A stretch of DNA of 64,000 nucleotides. Origin: Loxodes magnus (Eukaryota; Ciliophora; Karyorelictea; Loxodida; Loxodidae). The notes below the pieces were generated by a model. That model saw nothing but the letters and a program-made list of their open reading frames with translations. It ran no database searches and was not told the DNA's origin. The translations under genes and the position numbers were made by a program. Where the stretch lies: NCBI GenBank assembly GCA_946699065.1, contig CAMPDV010000256.1:1-64000 (forward strand). The letters are read 5' to 3'. This document shows positions 38,653 to 51,179 of the stretch, piece by piece; the first letter of the stretch is position 1, and each line of letters starts with the position of its first letter.

Positions 38653-39619
38653 TAAAAAAAATGGTTGAAGGTTTCAAGTCAGACTTCTATACCACCTCTT
38701 CCTAAGCCAAAAAGGAAGGGAGGAAGCAAGAAATCAAATCTTAATAATCTTAACAATCTTCTCTATCACAACCTTAACCAACACTGAACTAACAACTTGA
38801 AATCTAACAAAACGAACGAAAGCCAACCTTGAAGAATATACACACGGAAACTCCAACCTCAAGCGAGAAACCAAGGAAACAGATGAAGTTTGTTCTCCAC
38901 CAGGAGGTATCAGAGTTCAACCCTTCTGGCCAGATGAGCATGGAGTAACTCATCAAAGTGGTACTGAACCTCTAGGAAGAGGTCAAGAGATTGAAGAAGG
39001 ACAATGATATGCTGATGGCAAAGCTAGACCTAGCAGAAGGAATTGAGTCAAGACTTATGTCCTAGGAAAGAGATCTTAACGCCTTTTGGAATATCTCACA
39101 AAGTCAGACTAACGAATCCTAAAATTAGCTTTAAAAACAGACTGAACTGGATAACAGACTCGGAAAAGTTGAAGAGAAATTGTAAACTTTTAAGAAAGAA
39201 TAAAGCGAAATTGGAGCTATACAAATGGAAATCGAAGCCTAGAAAGAGCAAACAAATCAAGGAAAATAATTCAAAATAAAAAAGAAATGTTTCTGCTGTG
39301 GAAGCGTATGAAATTTTTATCGGAAGTGAGAAATTCTAATAGAAATAAAGAAACTATTGGATAAAAGAACAACAAAAGAAGAAAAAAGAAGAAGCAAGAA
39401 TGAAAAGAATGTATTGCAACCCGGATGGTTCAATATACAAGATTAAGATGGAACCATATCAAGTAAAAGGAAGGAAAACCTGGAGAAACCCTAGTTCCGA
39501 ATCTCGCTAAAATTGGACGTCCCAAACATTTATATTTGACAGCATTGAGCATGAACTGCTGTCCTCCTGACGGGTTGGAAATCCCTAAAATGGAAAACTC
39601 AAAATTAATATTATTATTA
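38653..39619 (+). mobile_element. Gag-only non-LTR-like retroelement, B1
   Basis: A 967-bp insertion framed by an exact 15-bp direct repeat. It starts a few bases before a Gag-like open frame and ends in a stem-loop (GGGTTGGAAATCCC, 39575-39588) followed by (ATT)n. No reverse transcriptase fits inside, so it is non-autonomous or depends on a LINE elsewhere. A 5' piece of a relative lies at 61854-62125. Related 3' ends occur at 40002-40060 (-) and 56395-56445 (-). Confidence 0.85.
38661..39311 (+). CDS. Gag-like protein of element B1
   Basis: ATG at 38661, then 216 codons with TAA/TAG as Gln, rich in Gln, Lys and Glu with a coiled-coil middle (about residues 100-195). Conserved F-N-P-S-G-Q-M-S-M-E is shared with 61854-62125. 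It reaches C-F-C-C-G-S-V at a TGA (39309-39311). If this TGA is Trp the knuckle continues ...x-N-F-Y-R-K-x, with the spacing C-x2-C-x4-N-x4 but the last Cys position also TGA. Beyond, another frame gives M-Y-C-N-P-D-G-S-I-Y-K-I and K-T-W-R-N-P-S, ending in a TGA at about 39568. The 3' part is thus frameshifted. The role expected from family knowledge is RNA binding and particle formation. Confidence 0.65.
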
Positions 39620-39985
39620 TAATTAACCATATAAAAAATTTAATGATTCTGATTCAAATTTTCATTCACATTAAATACTTTCATTTTATTTATTTATAAT
39701 AATTACCAATATAATTATAGGCCTTATTAATTGATTTTAAGCTTTTATTTCCTTAATTTTTATAAATGATATAATTTATCTAATTTTATTTATAATTAAT
39801 TTATAAAATTACTAATTTATTAATTAAGATTTTATTTATCTACATCCATTTTTAGTTTCATTATTTTAGTTAAAATAATTACGAAGAAAATATTTAGGTG
39901 ATTAAGTCCTTCTAGAAATTTCAATTTCTCAAGTTTATTATAATTACATAAATCTTTGTTTTTCTTTTATTTTTTGCTTTAATCA

Positions 39986-40001
39986 TAGCCATTCAATCTT
40001 A
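39986..40001. repeat. Target-site duplication, left
   Basis: TAGCCATTCAATCTTA, repeated exactly at 40826-40841. It frames the minus-strand Gag-only element 40002-40825. Confidence 0.9.
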
Positions 40002-40804
40002 ATAATAATGTAAACTAAATGTTAAGAGTTTTGGAGTTCTTCGGGATTCCAACCGATTTCGCTCCGCCTTTTTTTTAACGTGGATGTATACCACGACCTT
40101 TTTTTGAATGTGGGTGGCTACCACAATGAATTTTCCATGTTACCACTAAATAATTTTTATTTATAAATTCCTGAGTCGGTTATTCAAAGTTTGTTTAACA
40201 TCCTTCATGTTTTTATTTCTTCTCTTTTTTTCAATTTTTATCATTTTTAACAATTTTTTAATAAGTTATATTTTGACCTACAACATCAACAATTTTTTGT
40301 CTATTTTTTTTTATTCAACTAAGGCAAAACTAATTTTTCTATTTGTTCTATTCTTTTAATTAAACTTTTATCAACATTTTATTCTTTATTTATTTCTTAA
40401 TCTTTTGTTTAAGAAGGGAGGACTTCAATACTCATGTTTACCCCTTGTTTGAAATTATTTTAAGACTGAGTATAGAGCTATTGTTCTGTCACAATATTGT
40501 TTTATATAAGCTATTTCCTAAGAATTAATAGTTCATTATTTTGATCCTCAATGTTATTCATAAGCTCTCTAATTCTTTCTCCTTGATTATATGTTTCTTC
40601 TTCATATTTAGAAATTAATTTTTTCATCTTTTCCATTTCAATTGAAAGCGAAGTGCTCTCATTAACTTGTCCAACCATTACTTTGCCTTCTGAAGAGGAG
40701 CTTGATAAGTGTTCCATTGATTTCTACTTCTTCTCTAGTTCTTTGTTAGCTCTTCTTCTTGCGTTCCTTGCCTAATTTTTAGATAGTCGAATATTCTATT
40801 CCAT
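40002..40804 (-). CDS. Gag-like zinc-knuckle protein
   Basis: Start ATG at 40804 (M-E-Q-N-I-R-L-S-K-N-Q). A basic N-terminus is followed by a coiled coil (residues about 40-105) and a zinc knuckle near 40292-40250. The knuckle is C-x-C-C-R-S-K-Y-N-L-L-K-N-C, i.e. C-x2-C-x4-N-x4-C with Asn where His is usual; x is TGA at 40286-40288. Downstream G-I-Y-K-Q-K-L-F matches the G-x-I-Y-x-x-K motif of the other Gag proteins. Four TGA codons fall in frame after residue 170, and no TGA ends the frame inside the element. Either TGA is Trp here and the stop has been lost, or the protein ends early. Confidence 0.6.
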
Positions 40805-40825
40805 TTTAATATTAGTAGTTCTAAT
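40002..40825 (-). mobile_element. Gag-only non-LTR-like retroelement, minus strand
   Basis: An 824-bp insertion with an exact 16-bp target-site duplication. In minus orientation it begins ATTAGAACTACTAATATTAA, runs through one Gag-like frame and ends in stem-loop CGGTTGGAATCCCG (near 40045) and an (ATT)3 tail at 40002-40012. The 3' end matches that of element B1, so both probably used the same replication machinery. Confidence 0.85.
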
Positions 40826-40841
40826 TAGCCATTCAATCTTA

Positions 40842-41326
40842 TAACTAATTATTTTTTAATCTTAAAAATGTTTACAGTATTTTAATACACTTTGTAATTA
40901 TCCTTCTGATTTTTGCTTATAAGGTTTTTACGCTTTAGCAAGTTTATTTTAACGAAGATAGTTCTTTTATTTCAATTCTTTCTAAAAATGAATCAATTAA
41001 GATCTTATAAGTAAACTTATCTTTTTTTAATTTTGCTATGTTTAAAGTTTTAACAACTTTAAAAAAGAGAATAAAAAGTTTAGAAATGGTATATAATATA
41101 AATTACTAAATTTCTTTCATAATATTAACATTTATTAGAAACCTTTATAAGAAAATGGAAAAAATATTATGTCATTTAAGATTTTGCATGTAATTATTAA
41201 ATCTTTTTTATTGCAAAATTAAAATTATTAAAATCAAAAAAAGAGAAATCAATCTTTAATATTATACTAGTAGTTTTTTCTGCTTTTTTGCTAAGACAAG
41301 CATTAAATTTAGAAAGATAGAAGTAT
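40842..41326. other. AT-rich stretch, nothing recognised
   Basis: No repeat or convincing reading frame was seen. Confidence 0.4.
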
Positions 41327-41650
41327 CTGCAGAAAATTTAAAGCTATGAAGAACTATAAGTAAACTATATTGCACTGCGGAAGGAAGAATTTATAGAAGA
41401 AAGATGTACGCAGGGCATGAAATTCTAGAAGACGTGATTATAGCAGGACAAAGAAGAAATGAACAAATGCTTGGAATGAAGATTGATTGAAGCAAGATTA
41501 TGAAAATAAAAAAGGGAGAACACAGCACAGATAGATATGTGCTTCAAGAAGAAGACCCAGAAGAAGACTGGAAATGGAAATTTTAACAAAACTATTAAAC
41601 TTTAAAAAGTGACGAACCTTATTGATAGGTGGGATCACTATAATTAATTA
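41327..41650 (+). pseudogene. 5'-truncated Gag element, family C copy 1
   Basis: Aligns with the reverse complement of 60430-60760 at about 97%. It begins just after the zinc-knuckle codons and keeps the conserved A-E-G-R-I-Y-R-R-K-M-Y-A-G-H-E region. It ends at the same TGA (41623-41625) and the same 3' sequence (TAGGTGGGATCACTATAATT). At 41575-41577 it has TGG where copy 2 has TGA. Confidence 0.85.
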
Positions 41651-43234
41651 TTATATTATCTGATTCTTTGCTTCTTAAATTAGTTGCTTATTTATGCAAA
41701 TTATATAATTAACTTTTAATTATTCCATTAATTATATTTTGATCTAAATTAAGATATATTTTTACCAAAGCAATTTTACTTAAATTTGAATTTTCCATTT
41801 AATATCTTTTACAAATATACACTAAAATTTGATTTTGCATATTTATTAAATGTGATTATTTAAATTATATCTAATTTGAGAAAATATTTACTTTTAGCTT
41901 AATAAGCTAAATTGATCTAATAATTCATATTTCGTTAAGTTTAATAAAGTATAAGCTAAAAAAATTTAAAGAAATGACACCTTATCTATACTAATTAGGA
42001 AAAAGTAAAAAAACTTAATATTTCAAAATTTTTTCGTAAAAATAGATTTTATTTATAATAAAAGACTGATCTATATTCATTTAAAAATATTTGATCAAAT
42101 AATTACATTATTTTTTACAGCTTCAAGATATCCATTTGTTTCCATGAAAAGCATTTTTATAATACTATTGGAAATAAATAATAGTGATTATTTTAAGATT
42201 TACATTTCTCTATTTTTAAAGTTACTATTTTGCCTATTTATAACTAAACTTATTATATCAATAAATTTTATTTTCTAAATTTATTCCTTTTTGTGATAAC
42301 TTGAATTTAAGGTTTTAAGTTTGTTATCACTTTTACAAATTTATTATTATGAGTAATCAAGAATTTTACTCTGATAAAGCTAAAATTTTAATAAGTAAAG
42401 TAGATTAAAATAATTTGGTTGGATTAATGTTTTAATAGACTTTAATTTAAATATATTTATTCGATCCAATTTTAAGAATTATTCTTAGCTTAATTTTAAT
42501 TATTTTTTTTATAAAAGCATGCAAATCAATTATTAGGTTAAAATGGCTAGTTACAATTATTTATAATATTTAGCATTTAATAAAAATTTATTTTAATTAT
42601 AATTAAGAAATTTTTATGCTGGTAGAAAAGAGCTTAAATAAGTAAAGAAATTCCAAGAATCATAGAAATCATAGTAGAATCAAATTTCGACTATTAATTA
42701 TAGCCACTTTAGTATAGGATAATATTGATAATAATAAAAGGTACTAAAATAGTAGGCTTTATACATTATAAAAAATGCTCTATTTGATATGAAGAAATAC
42801 TACAATTATAGCAAAAATTGCTTTAGTGAATTTAAAATATTGGTAAATATTAATGCATTAATGGATATTAAGTTATATAATTTTTAAGGATAAAGCACTT
42901 CAAACTAAAAAATATCTCTTTTAATAAAGAAAATTGATAAAATATAATAAAAAGTTAAAAGTAGGTCTTAAAGTGATATAAAATCTTCAAGAATATCGCA
43001 TCGGAAGTAAAATTGTAAAATGAGTTTGTTGAAAAGTAGATGTAAAATGACTTTTTAGAAAAACCTAACTTTAATTTACGTTAAATTTAAATGAATTTAA
43101 AAAGATTAAAAGTTAAAGGAAATAAAGAGTGAATTGAATAAAAAAAACGAAATAAAAATATAAGAAATCGCAAAAAATTGAGATTTTTATTTTAACTTAC
43201 TAAATACTGATGTTTGGAATGAAAAAAGTTTCAT
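41651..43234 (-). pseudogene. LRR-like coding remnant
   Basis: Translation of 42330-42070 on the minus strand gives L-K-T-L-N-S-S-Y-H-K-K and I-Q-K-I-K-F-I-D-I-I, the leucine spacing of the LRR family. The rest was sampled only. Limits unknown. Confidence 0.4.
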
Positions 43235-44550
43235 ATGTTAGATAGATCCTTCTTAAATAAATAAAGCCATTTCAAGATGCATTTTACTCAATAATGTATG
43301 GACTAACGAAAAGTTTATTGGAATAGCCGACAGAGTTTTTGGATATCTAACTACATCAAAAATTATTCATGATTAACTTTTAGAAAGAAAGCTGTGGAAA
43401 TAGCAATAATTTTAGACTTTAACAAATTTGTGAAAGAAATTTTTTAAAATAAAGCTTATAAAGAGATTTCAAATTTAGATTTGACTAAAAGCGGAGTCAC
43501 TATTTTTTACTAAGTTAAAAATGCAATAATAGAATAATAGAAATTTCTAGAAACAAATTAAAAATTAAAAAGAGAACTGTGAGTTACATGCTTTAATATT
43601 TTAAAGATTTGTTTGATCATAAATATATAGAGAGAGAATTAAAAAATTATATAAAGCATTTATTAATTAAAATATAATTTTGATTAATGTAAAACCTTTA
43701 GAACTTTAAGTTTGATGCTAATTGCATGCTAGCAAAGAAAGAACATATGAATTTTAAGGTAAATTTTTTAATCATTTGAATCTAAGCAAGACTTCATATG
43801 GATCATCAATTATTTACAGAATTTTTAAAAAGAAAAAATAAAATGTTTTAAAGTCGACATAACCGAATAGCAAAAGAAATGTAAAGCAGATTGGAAATTA
43901 TTAATAATTCTGAAAAAGCAAATATTTAAATAGATACAGGAAATTAAAATTAAGAAGATAAGATAGAAGAAAAAATATTATAAAATTTTAACCAATTTGA
44001 AAATAATCAAAAATTTTAACGGAATAAAAAAAGATTTAAAACTAAAACAAAATTTATGAACTTCATAGAAAAAATAAGTTAGGAATAATTTTTATAAGCA
44101 TCAGATTTATTAGAATAATAGAATAAGATTTTGATGAAGAAGATAAAAAATTTTGAGCTGCTGTGGGACTTTGTTATCATACTAGGGACTAAGATAAACT
44201 ACTTTTCTTCTTCACTTTTAATAGAAATATTTTCATTCTTTTCTTGTTAAACTTCTATTATTTTATAGCTTTCAATTAAATTAAGATTAAATAAATAAAT
44301 AAGAAACAAACTCTAAAGATTATTCTTAAGATCCAGATCTCTTTATTCAATTAAATTTATAGATTGTAGAAAATTTGATATACAAAAAAAGAACATAAAC
44401 GACCAACTGGAATAAATCTAAAAAAAATTTTACAAAACTAAAAAAAGTAAAGCCAAAAAATAAATTTTTTCCAAGTTAATTTTTTAAATCAAAAAAATCA
44501 ACAAAATTTAAAGACAATTTTGAACCTCAATAAGTAATTCAATAAGTAAT
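43235..44550 (+). pseudogene. Plus-strand coding remnant, possibly a transposon protein
   Basis: From ATG 43235 an open frame of 114 codons reaches a TGA near 43577 and includes R-K-K-A-V-E-I-A-I-I-L-D-F-N-K-F. Further right, in other frames, come L-N-L-S-K-T-S-Y-G-S-S-I-I-Y-R (a possible helix-turn-helix) near 43790 and a Gln/Asn/Lys-rich coiled region that stays open for about 230 codons to 44550. The motif F-K-F-D-A-N-C near 43710 links it to 31905-32190. Frame changes could be short introns or decay. No DDE or other catalytic set was recognised. Confidence 0.4.
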
Positions 44551-45379
44551 TCAATAGAAAGCAAGCAAAAATTTTAATTTGCATGAATAAAGTTTGTAGT
44601 TACAATCAGATGAATATTTAAAAATAAAATAAAATTATCCATTTAATTTAAAATTCAAAATTTTGTGAAATAAGTATGAAAACTTTTTCGTGTAAAATTT
44701 ATTTTATTTATCAAAGTTATCACTTCAAGTATAATATACACTTGATTTGCTACATAACTAAGGGTTTTAAAATTAAATCAAGTATATTGATTACTACCCT
44801 TTAATTTTAAGTTTATAAAGAAGAATTTATCTAAAAAAAGCTTTTATTGGGATTTTTTTAAATTTAAACAAAATTTTAAGCATTTTAGAAAAATAATTTT
44901 TTTTAATAAAAGCTTAAAAACTTTTGCTAGTAAATATAAATTTTATTTATATATAAAAAATTTCTACTTAAGCTAAATTTTAAGATAGAATAGTTATTTT
45001 CAAAAATTAAAATTGTAATGTACTTAAATTAGAAATATAATATTCTTTTCAAATGTAAATTAAATTTTTTAAAATAATTACAAAGTTTAATTTTTTTTCA
45101 TCTTTGGTTTAATCAAAGTAAATCTGAATAATTTAAACTTATTTCTTTTAGCTTTTTTTTAGAATTTAATTTGATGGTTTCTATAATTTTCTTTTTAAAT
45201 TTCTTGTTATTATTTTACTATTTACGTTAATTTTTTAAAAATTTATGCAATTTTATGAAATATATTGAGATTTTTCATAAATTAATACTATTACTTATGT
45301 CATTTCTTCGAAATTTACCCTTTTAATTTTATGGCAATCATTTATTTTAAAATAAAAATTATTTTAACCGTTAATTTAA

Positions 45380-47575
45380 GAATAGTCCTGCTCTAAAGTT
45401 TCACCTTCATGATAAACTGTTTCTTTCAGTTTGTACATATTTTGTTAAATTGATACTTAACTTTAATCTCGTTATATTAAGTTTGTTAAATCAAGAAATT
45501 AATTTATTATAAATTTGGTTTTAAATTTTTGATTAATTTTACTCTATTTATTTTGTTCTATAAATAGCTATTATAATATATACTACTTATAATAATTTTG
45601 TTGCTTGACCTTATTAGTTTATTAGTTATGCTTTAAATTATCACATTTTCAATTTTAATCACTCTTCAAATCCTAAGTTTATTATTCAAAATCGATTAAA
45701 TTTTTTAAAGTTATTTTATATCTATTCTTTTCGCAAATATACTCTATTGTTGGTAAATGTAAAAAATAAGAAGAAAAAATAATATTTTAGCTTTAGTTAC
45801 ATTATTAAGTAGTATTTAAAGTAATGCAAATCAATCATAGGACTATTTATTTCGTTTTTTATAATTTCTCAATCTTAATTATATTAATTATTATTTCTAG
45901 CATTTTTTAAATATTTTAATATTTAAAAATAAGTTTATCGTCTCTTCAAAAGACAAACTTAATTATTTAAAGATAAAAAAATTGCTTCTTATTAATCTTA
46001 TTATTATTCTTGAATGCTTAGCTATTATCACATATTCATTATTTTAACTAAGAATCCCTCCTTTACATTTTCTAGTTTAAAGCATTCTACATTTAAAAAT
46101 TTCTGACTAATTTATATTTTAATATTCTAAGAATCAGCTTAAAATTTATCTAATTTGTATAGAATTGCGATAATCGAATTTAATCAGCATCAAGATATTG
46201 GATTATAAAATCTTATAAATTAATTTTCTGGACTTTCTAGTTACCATTATTATTGTTAGTTTATCTTTTCTTTATTTTATTATATTATTCTGAATGATTT
46301 TCATAATTTTTATTAACATCTTGACATTCTTTTTTATTTAGATTTTTATCTTTTTAAATATTTGTTATTTTAAAAACATTATTCTTATACGGTTTCAGAT
46401 TCAATAATCAAATTTAGGATTATTTTTAAGAAACTTTATCTTAATTTTTATTGGCTTTAGTTAAAGTCTTTTTGATCTTCTTTTCTTTTATTTCTTTTTT
46501 TTAAATATTTTTCTAAATTTATTAGTTAATTTTTTAACTCTTTTTGATTAAAAAGCAATCATCTTCATTTTGTTAATGTAGTTTTTTCATATTAACTTAC
46601 CTATTTTACTAATTGATCATTGGACTATGTATTCCATAATTATAGAAAAAATTACAATTTTGAAAGTTTTAATATTCTTAAATTTTTAATTATTGAATTA
46701 TTTCTATAAAGTTATTTTTTAATTTCACATATTCATTTCTTAATTAATTTTAATTCTCTAATCAAAGTTTTTCGTTTTGTGTTTAAAAGTCTTTTAAACG
46801 TAAATTCTGTAAAAGCTTTTAGCCTGTACTGTATTTTCAATATCAATAAAACTTTTCAATGGTAGTTCCTTAAAATTTATGAATAGTTTATGCATAATAT
46901 TAAAGGAAATTATTTTCTATAATCCTAAATGTCATCGAGTGTAAAGCTATGTTTTACAGAAAATATGTGTACCAAATTATTACATTTGTTCTTATTTGAA
47001 TTTAGTTAATTATTTTAGTTGCCTTTCAATTAATAGACATTAATTAATGTTAAAACTAATCTTTATCCCATCAGAAATATCTCTTCTGAAACCTGTGGCT
47101 CTATTTATTAATCCAGATTTAGTAATTTCAGTTAACATAATTCAAGCATTTAAGATAAATATTTTTTCAAGTCCTTATATTTTAATAATTCTTGGGCTTT
47201 ATCTTCGATACAAGGCTTATTTAAACTTTATAAAATGTTTAAATTATGAGATTATGTTTTCTTTCTAAAAAAACAAAGTTTAATTTTAAAATCTAATTAT
47301 TGGTAAAAACTTATAAATAGTTATATAATTCTTTATCCATTTCTTGTTAAGACTTGTTATAAAAATTTAATTATCGCAGTTATTATTCTAGAAATACTAC
47401 AGTATTTTAAATTAATCCTTCTATATCTCTTTGTTTTTTAATTTTATTGAGAATATTTACTTAACTGTAACTGAGCAAAAACTCATAAAAAATTATATTA
47501 AAGCCTCAATATTTCATTTATTTATTATATATATAAAATGGCTTCTAAGAAATAACAGAACTTTGAACAAAACAT
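45380..47575 (-). pseudogene. LRR gene 2, distal part
   Basis: One minus-strand frame stays largely coherent from 47575 to about 45380 with TAR=Gln. Repeated LRR-type segments are L-E-L-C-Q-L-K-L-L-N-L-D, I-K-N-L-R-I-L-K-L-S-K-L, Q-L-I-N-L-E-K-Y-L-K, F-L-N-V-E-C-F-K-L-E-N-V and L-N-I-T-R-L-K-L-S-I-N-L. Several TGA codons lie in frame. It stops being convincing near 45380, where a frame change gives C-H-K-I-K-R-V-N-F. It is separated from its upstream part (48440-51768) by the Gag element at 47.6-48.4 kb, so the gene is probably broken. Confidence 0.6.
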
Positions 47576-47621
47576 TTAAACAGGAAAATTCTCTAAAAAA
47601 TAAAAAAAAGAAATAATTACA

Positions 47622-48432
47622 ATGAGTGAAAGTGAGAAATATGATTGATATGACGAACATTAACCACTTGGAAATCCAGAACTAAAAAAACTTCCGACAC
47701 AAACTCAAATAGAAATATTGTCTAAGTTATTAAAAGAGTTTATGTTTAAAAATAGATACCTCACTGATAAAGTAGAAAAATTAGAAAAATTAATAACGTC
47801 TTTACTTGAGAAACAATATTAATAATCATAAGAAATAGAAAACAAACTGGAACAAAGAATTCTTTAAATTTAATAATAAATTCAGGTTACGCCATTTTCG
47901 ATATAACAGAATTAATCAGATCCTATGGAAATAGAAAATGAAGCCTCAAATTAAAATAAACAGTAAACGTTTATTTAAAATAAGTAGTAAATTTAAATTA
48001 AATAAGTGTTACAGGAATAATAGGTTAAAAGAAGAATAAAATGCTACGTGTGCAATAAATAGCACCAATGAAAATACTGCTACTAACTAAGCGAAATTTA
48101 AAGAAAGAATAAATAAGATATTTTTAGAAAACTATTTAGGATATATCCAACATAAAGCGGAAAAATTTATAGAAAAAAATTCTTTAATTCAAATCTTAAT
48201 CCTTGGAGAAATAATTAGGAACGCTACATGCAAGATGAAAACTATTCAGAATATTAAAGGATGGTGCGCTAACGAAGTGCTACACCGCCTAACTAAGTCT
48301 AGTAGAAATTCAAGACAAACTAATGGAGACAAGCTGATAGAATAGGTCAGATGGCTGACTACTAAGGCTATAACAAAGCTTTTTAACTTTAACTTTTTAT
48401 GGTCTTTTTTCAATTTAAAATCATTATTACTG
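47622..48432 (+). CDS. Gag-like zinc-knuckle protein, third family
   Basis: ATG at 47622 opens a frame with a TGA at codon 9 (Y-D-x-Y-D-E-H). A coiled region covers residues about 30-85, followed by a S-D-P-M-E-I-E-N motif at about 107. The zinc knuckle is C141-Y-V-C144-N-K-Q-H148-Q-x-K-Y-C153, where x is TGA (48069-48071), the place usually taken by an aromatic. Downstream S-G-K-I-Y-R-K-K-F-F matches the G-x-I-Y motif of the other Gag proteins. The frame has no TGA until 49326, but beyond about 48430 it only reads antisense to the LRR gene, so the true stop is unclear. The element lies in the opposite orientation to that gene and interrupts it. Confidence 0.7.
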
Positions 48433-48439
48433 AGCTTGC

Positions 48440-50760
48440 TTATTTCATCTATACTTATTCAGTTTATATTTTATAATTAATTTTATTTTTCTTAATTACT
48501 TTTTATGCTAAATCTTTAAATTTACAAGTTAGATTAAGTAAAGAATATACAGTAACTCCGTCAATTGCTTTTGAAGCTTCACCAGTTGTTGCACATTAGT
48601 TCATTAAAAATTATTCTAATTATTTAATTAAAAAATATTTTCCAGTACTAGCAGATAATAATAGTTTACATTATATGCATTTTTAAATATATTATGAGTT
48701 TTTATAATTTATTATGTCTTCTACTTTAGTTAATTTTTATTATTAATTTTTTCTATTTTTAAATTTTATTTTTTAAACATTTTTTCGTAATCATATTATG
48801 TTTTTACTCATTTATTTATTTTAATAGTTTCAAATCAAAATTTTAATATTATGTTTAAATAGATATGGATAATTGAACTTAAATTTTTACAACTACTTAC
48901 TATTTAGCTTCATATATTTTTTATTCTTTAGTTAAATTATTATTTTCATATCAACTTGTAGTTTTCAAGCTAACAGATATCTTTAAGCTATTCAACTTTT
49001 AGTATGTTAATCATTATTATTTTCTTAAATATATGGTATAGGTAACACTATTATTTTATCTACATTTTTTTTCTTTATACTAATTTTTATTTAAAAGTTT
49101 GACCTAAACTCGTAACATGTAATTTGTTCTAAACTTGTAAATTTTTAAGAATATTAAGTTGGTATATATTACATTCTTTAAGCATAATATAATTGTTTTA
49201 TTTAAAGAATTATATCAATTTAATTATAATCATTTGCAGTTTAATTATTGTTAAATCTCAAGTATTTTCTTAATTTTTTTTAATTAATTTATTTTGTGTT
49301 TTCTCAATTTAATTTTATTGTTTAGTGAGAACATCCAGTTCTTTTATCTAAATTTCGCATTATTTCTGGAATAATATAATCTTTTTATTCACTCTAGTTA
49401 ATTACAAGTGTTAACTAAATATTAGTAAATAACTATTGCCATGCTTCTTTTTCTTTATTAAACTTAAATAAATATTATTCTATTTAATTTTCTTATAAAA
49501 TTAAATAAAAAATTAGTTCTTCAAAATTACAGTAAAGGTAATATATTTTTTAATTACTTTTTGCTAAAAAATATATATTATATTTGCTAAAAAATATATA
49601 TTATATTTGCTACTATTGTTTTATTTGTATTTATTTAAATTAAGTTATTTTATTATTTTAGAATGGAACTCTTCATTTTTATTTTTCTTCTTAATAAACG
49701 TTTATCATTGCATTTATGTTTCACAAATTATAAAATATCAAATAAATCTCTATTTTAAGCTTTATTAAATTGATCTATAGATTTATTTTTTACTACTTTA
49801 CTGATTTTTGTTTTAATTGGTACTTCAGAATCAAATATAATGTTTATAGCTTTAATTTAGCTATTCACCTTTTATTTATTAATTCTTTTAATATGTTTGT
49901 TTTCTTCTTTACTCAAATGTTTTTATTTATTTCGAATTATTCTAAACTAATTTTCCTTAAATAACATATTTAGTCTATCTAAGCTTAATTTATAAATGAA
50001 TATGTTCTGGCATTCTATTCTTCAAATTTAAATCAATCTATTTCAAACCATTAAGGTGTTTAAAATTAATTATACTAAAATAACTACTAAATGTGGATTA
50101 TTTAATTCAAATCTTTATTTTTGTAATTCTTATTAAATTTTATTTAAACTACAAATATTTTCAAATCAAAATGCATCATTTAGCATATGTCAATGTAATC
50201 AATCAAGTTGCAGTTCCTTTTACAATACTTCCATATTTTTCGCTTTTCAGAAATTTTTACTTCCTAAAATTTTATTTTTGAAAATCTTATTTTAATAATT
50301 ACTTAAGTTATTCCAATGTAAAATTTCATTATTATGTTTTAACATATAAGCTCAAATGCTTTTCGATCAGTTATGTTTAAAATTAAAAACAAATTACAAA
50401 AAATCTATAATTTTAGCTAATTTAATCCTAATACTATTTTTATTATTTCGAAATCAAACTAAATGCCTCCAAATAATCAATTAATCTATTTTAACTAATC
50501 GGATTAATCCTTATGGAAAAGGAATAATATTGTTGCTATATTTTATATTGAAAATATTTCTTATTAATTTTTAAAATTTAATTGTTCAGATAAAAACTTT
50601 ATCTTTTATAAATTTTTAAATCCAACATAATTAATAATCGTTGTTTTAACTGCAAATAAATCAAAATTTATACCTTTTCTTTATGAGTTTATTATTTTAT
50701 AATAACTAAATTTTAATACATTTTATTATTTATTTCTGTTAAGACAAATAATAAATAAAT
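48440..50760 (-). pseudogene. LRR gene 2, middle part
   Basis: Minus-strand translation gives LRR-type sequence: L-N-Q-L-K-L-Q-I-F-C-N-L-F-L (about 50440), L-Q-K-E-L-Q-L-D-W-L-H (about 50220) and C-K-N-L-S-S-I-I-H-I-Y-L (about 48880). A helical linker (49970-49640) contains K-A-I-N-I-I-F-D-S-E-V-P. Frame changes between segments could be 20-nt introns of the type seen in the intact gene, or indels. Both ends are cut by mobile elements. Confidence 0.55.
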
Positions 50761-50765
50761 AAAAA

Positions 50766-51175
50766 TGATTATAGAGCGCGTAGCACCTCATTGGTGCGCA
50801 GCTCTTTCAATATTAATATTTAATATTAAGGAAATGTTCTCATGTTTCTAGTTAAAATTCTAGAGTCTCTAAGAGTCATGTCAGATTCTCCAAATGGGGA
50901 ATCTTCTTATTAAAAATTATTCTTAAATCTTGAGTCAAATACTTCAGTCTTCTGGAATAAGGTCCAAATGAGAATTAGTTATTAAGTCGGTAATTAGAAG
51001 GCCCACCAGTCAAACTTTCATACTGCTTGAGAGAACCCTCGGGGTAAGTTAGGTATATCTCAACGGATCTTATCCACCCTTCCTTTTGGTGACATCTAGT
51101 TCGAGATTACTCGTAATGCAGTATACACTGCACCAGATTACCTACTAGTTTGGCTGACGCGGCCGACATCCATTT
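50766..51175 (-). mobile_element. SINE-like family D, copy 2
   Basis: Full-length partner of 33126-33540. It ends at the best-preserved hairpin (50773-50806, stems AGAGC/GCTCT and GCACC/GGTGC) and a TTTTTATTTATTTATT tail in minus orientation. It lies inside LRR gene 2 in the same orientation as the gene. Confidence 0.85.
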
Positions 51176-51179
51176 TATA

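Noticed and set aside
39430..39630. Minus-strand frame of 66 residues
   Set aside because: Antisense to the 3' part of Gag element B1.
48433..49328. C-terminal extension of the 47622 Gag protein to the TGA at 49326
   Set aside because: The extension is low-complexity hydrophobic sequence lying opposite coherent LRR coding sequence.
47047..50281. Plus-strand frames of 60-73 residues in this range
   Set aside because: Antisense to LRR gene 2, which explains the open frames better.
50766..50808. tRNA gene or tRNA-derived A box in the hairpin
   Set aside because: The GTAGCACC...TTGG part resembles a D-arm, but no anticodon, T-arm or acceptor follows, and the hairpin lies at the 3' end of elements.
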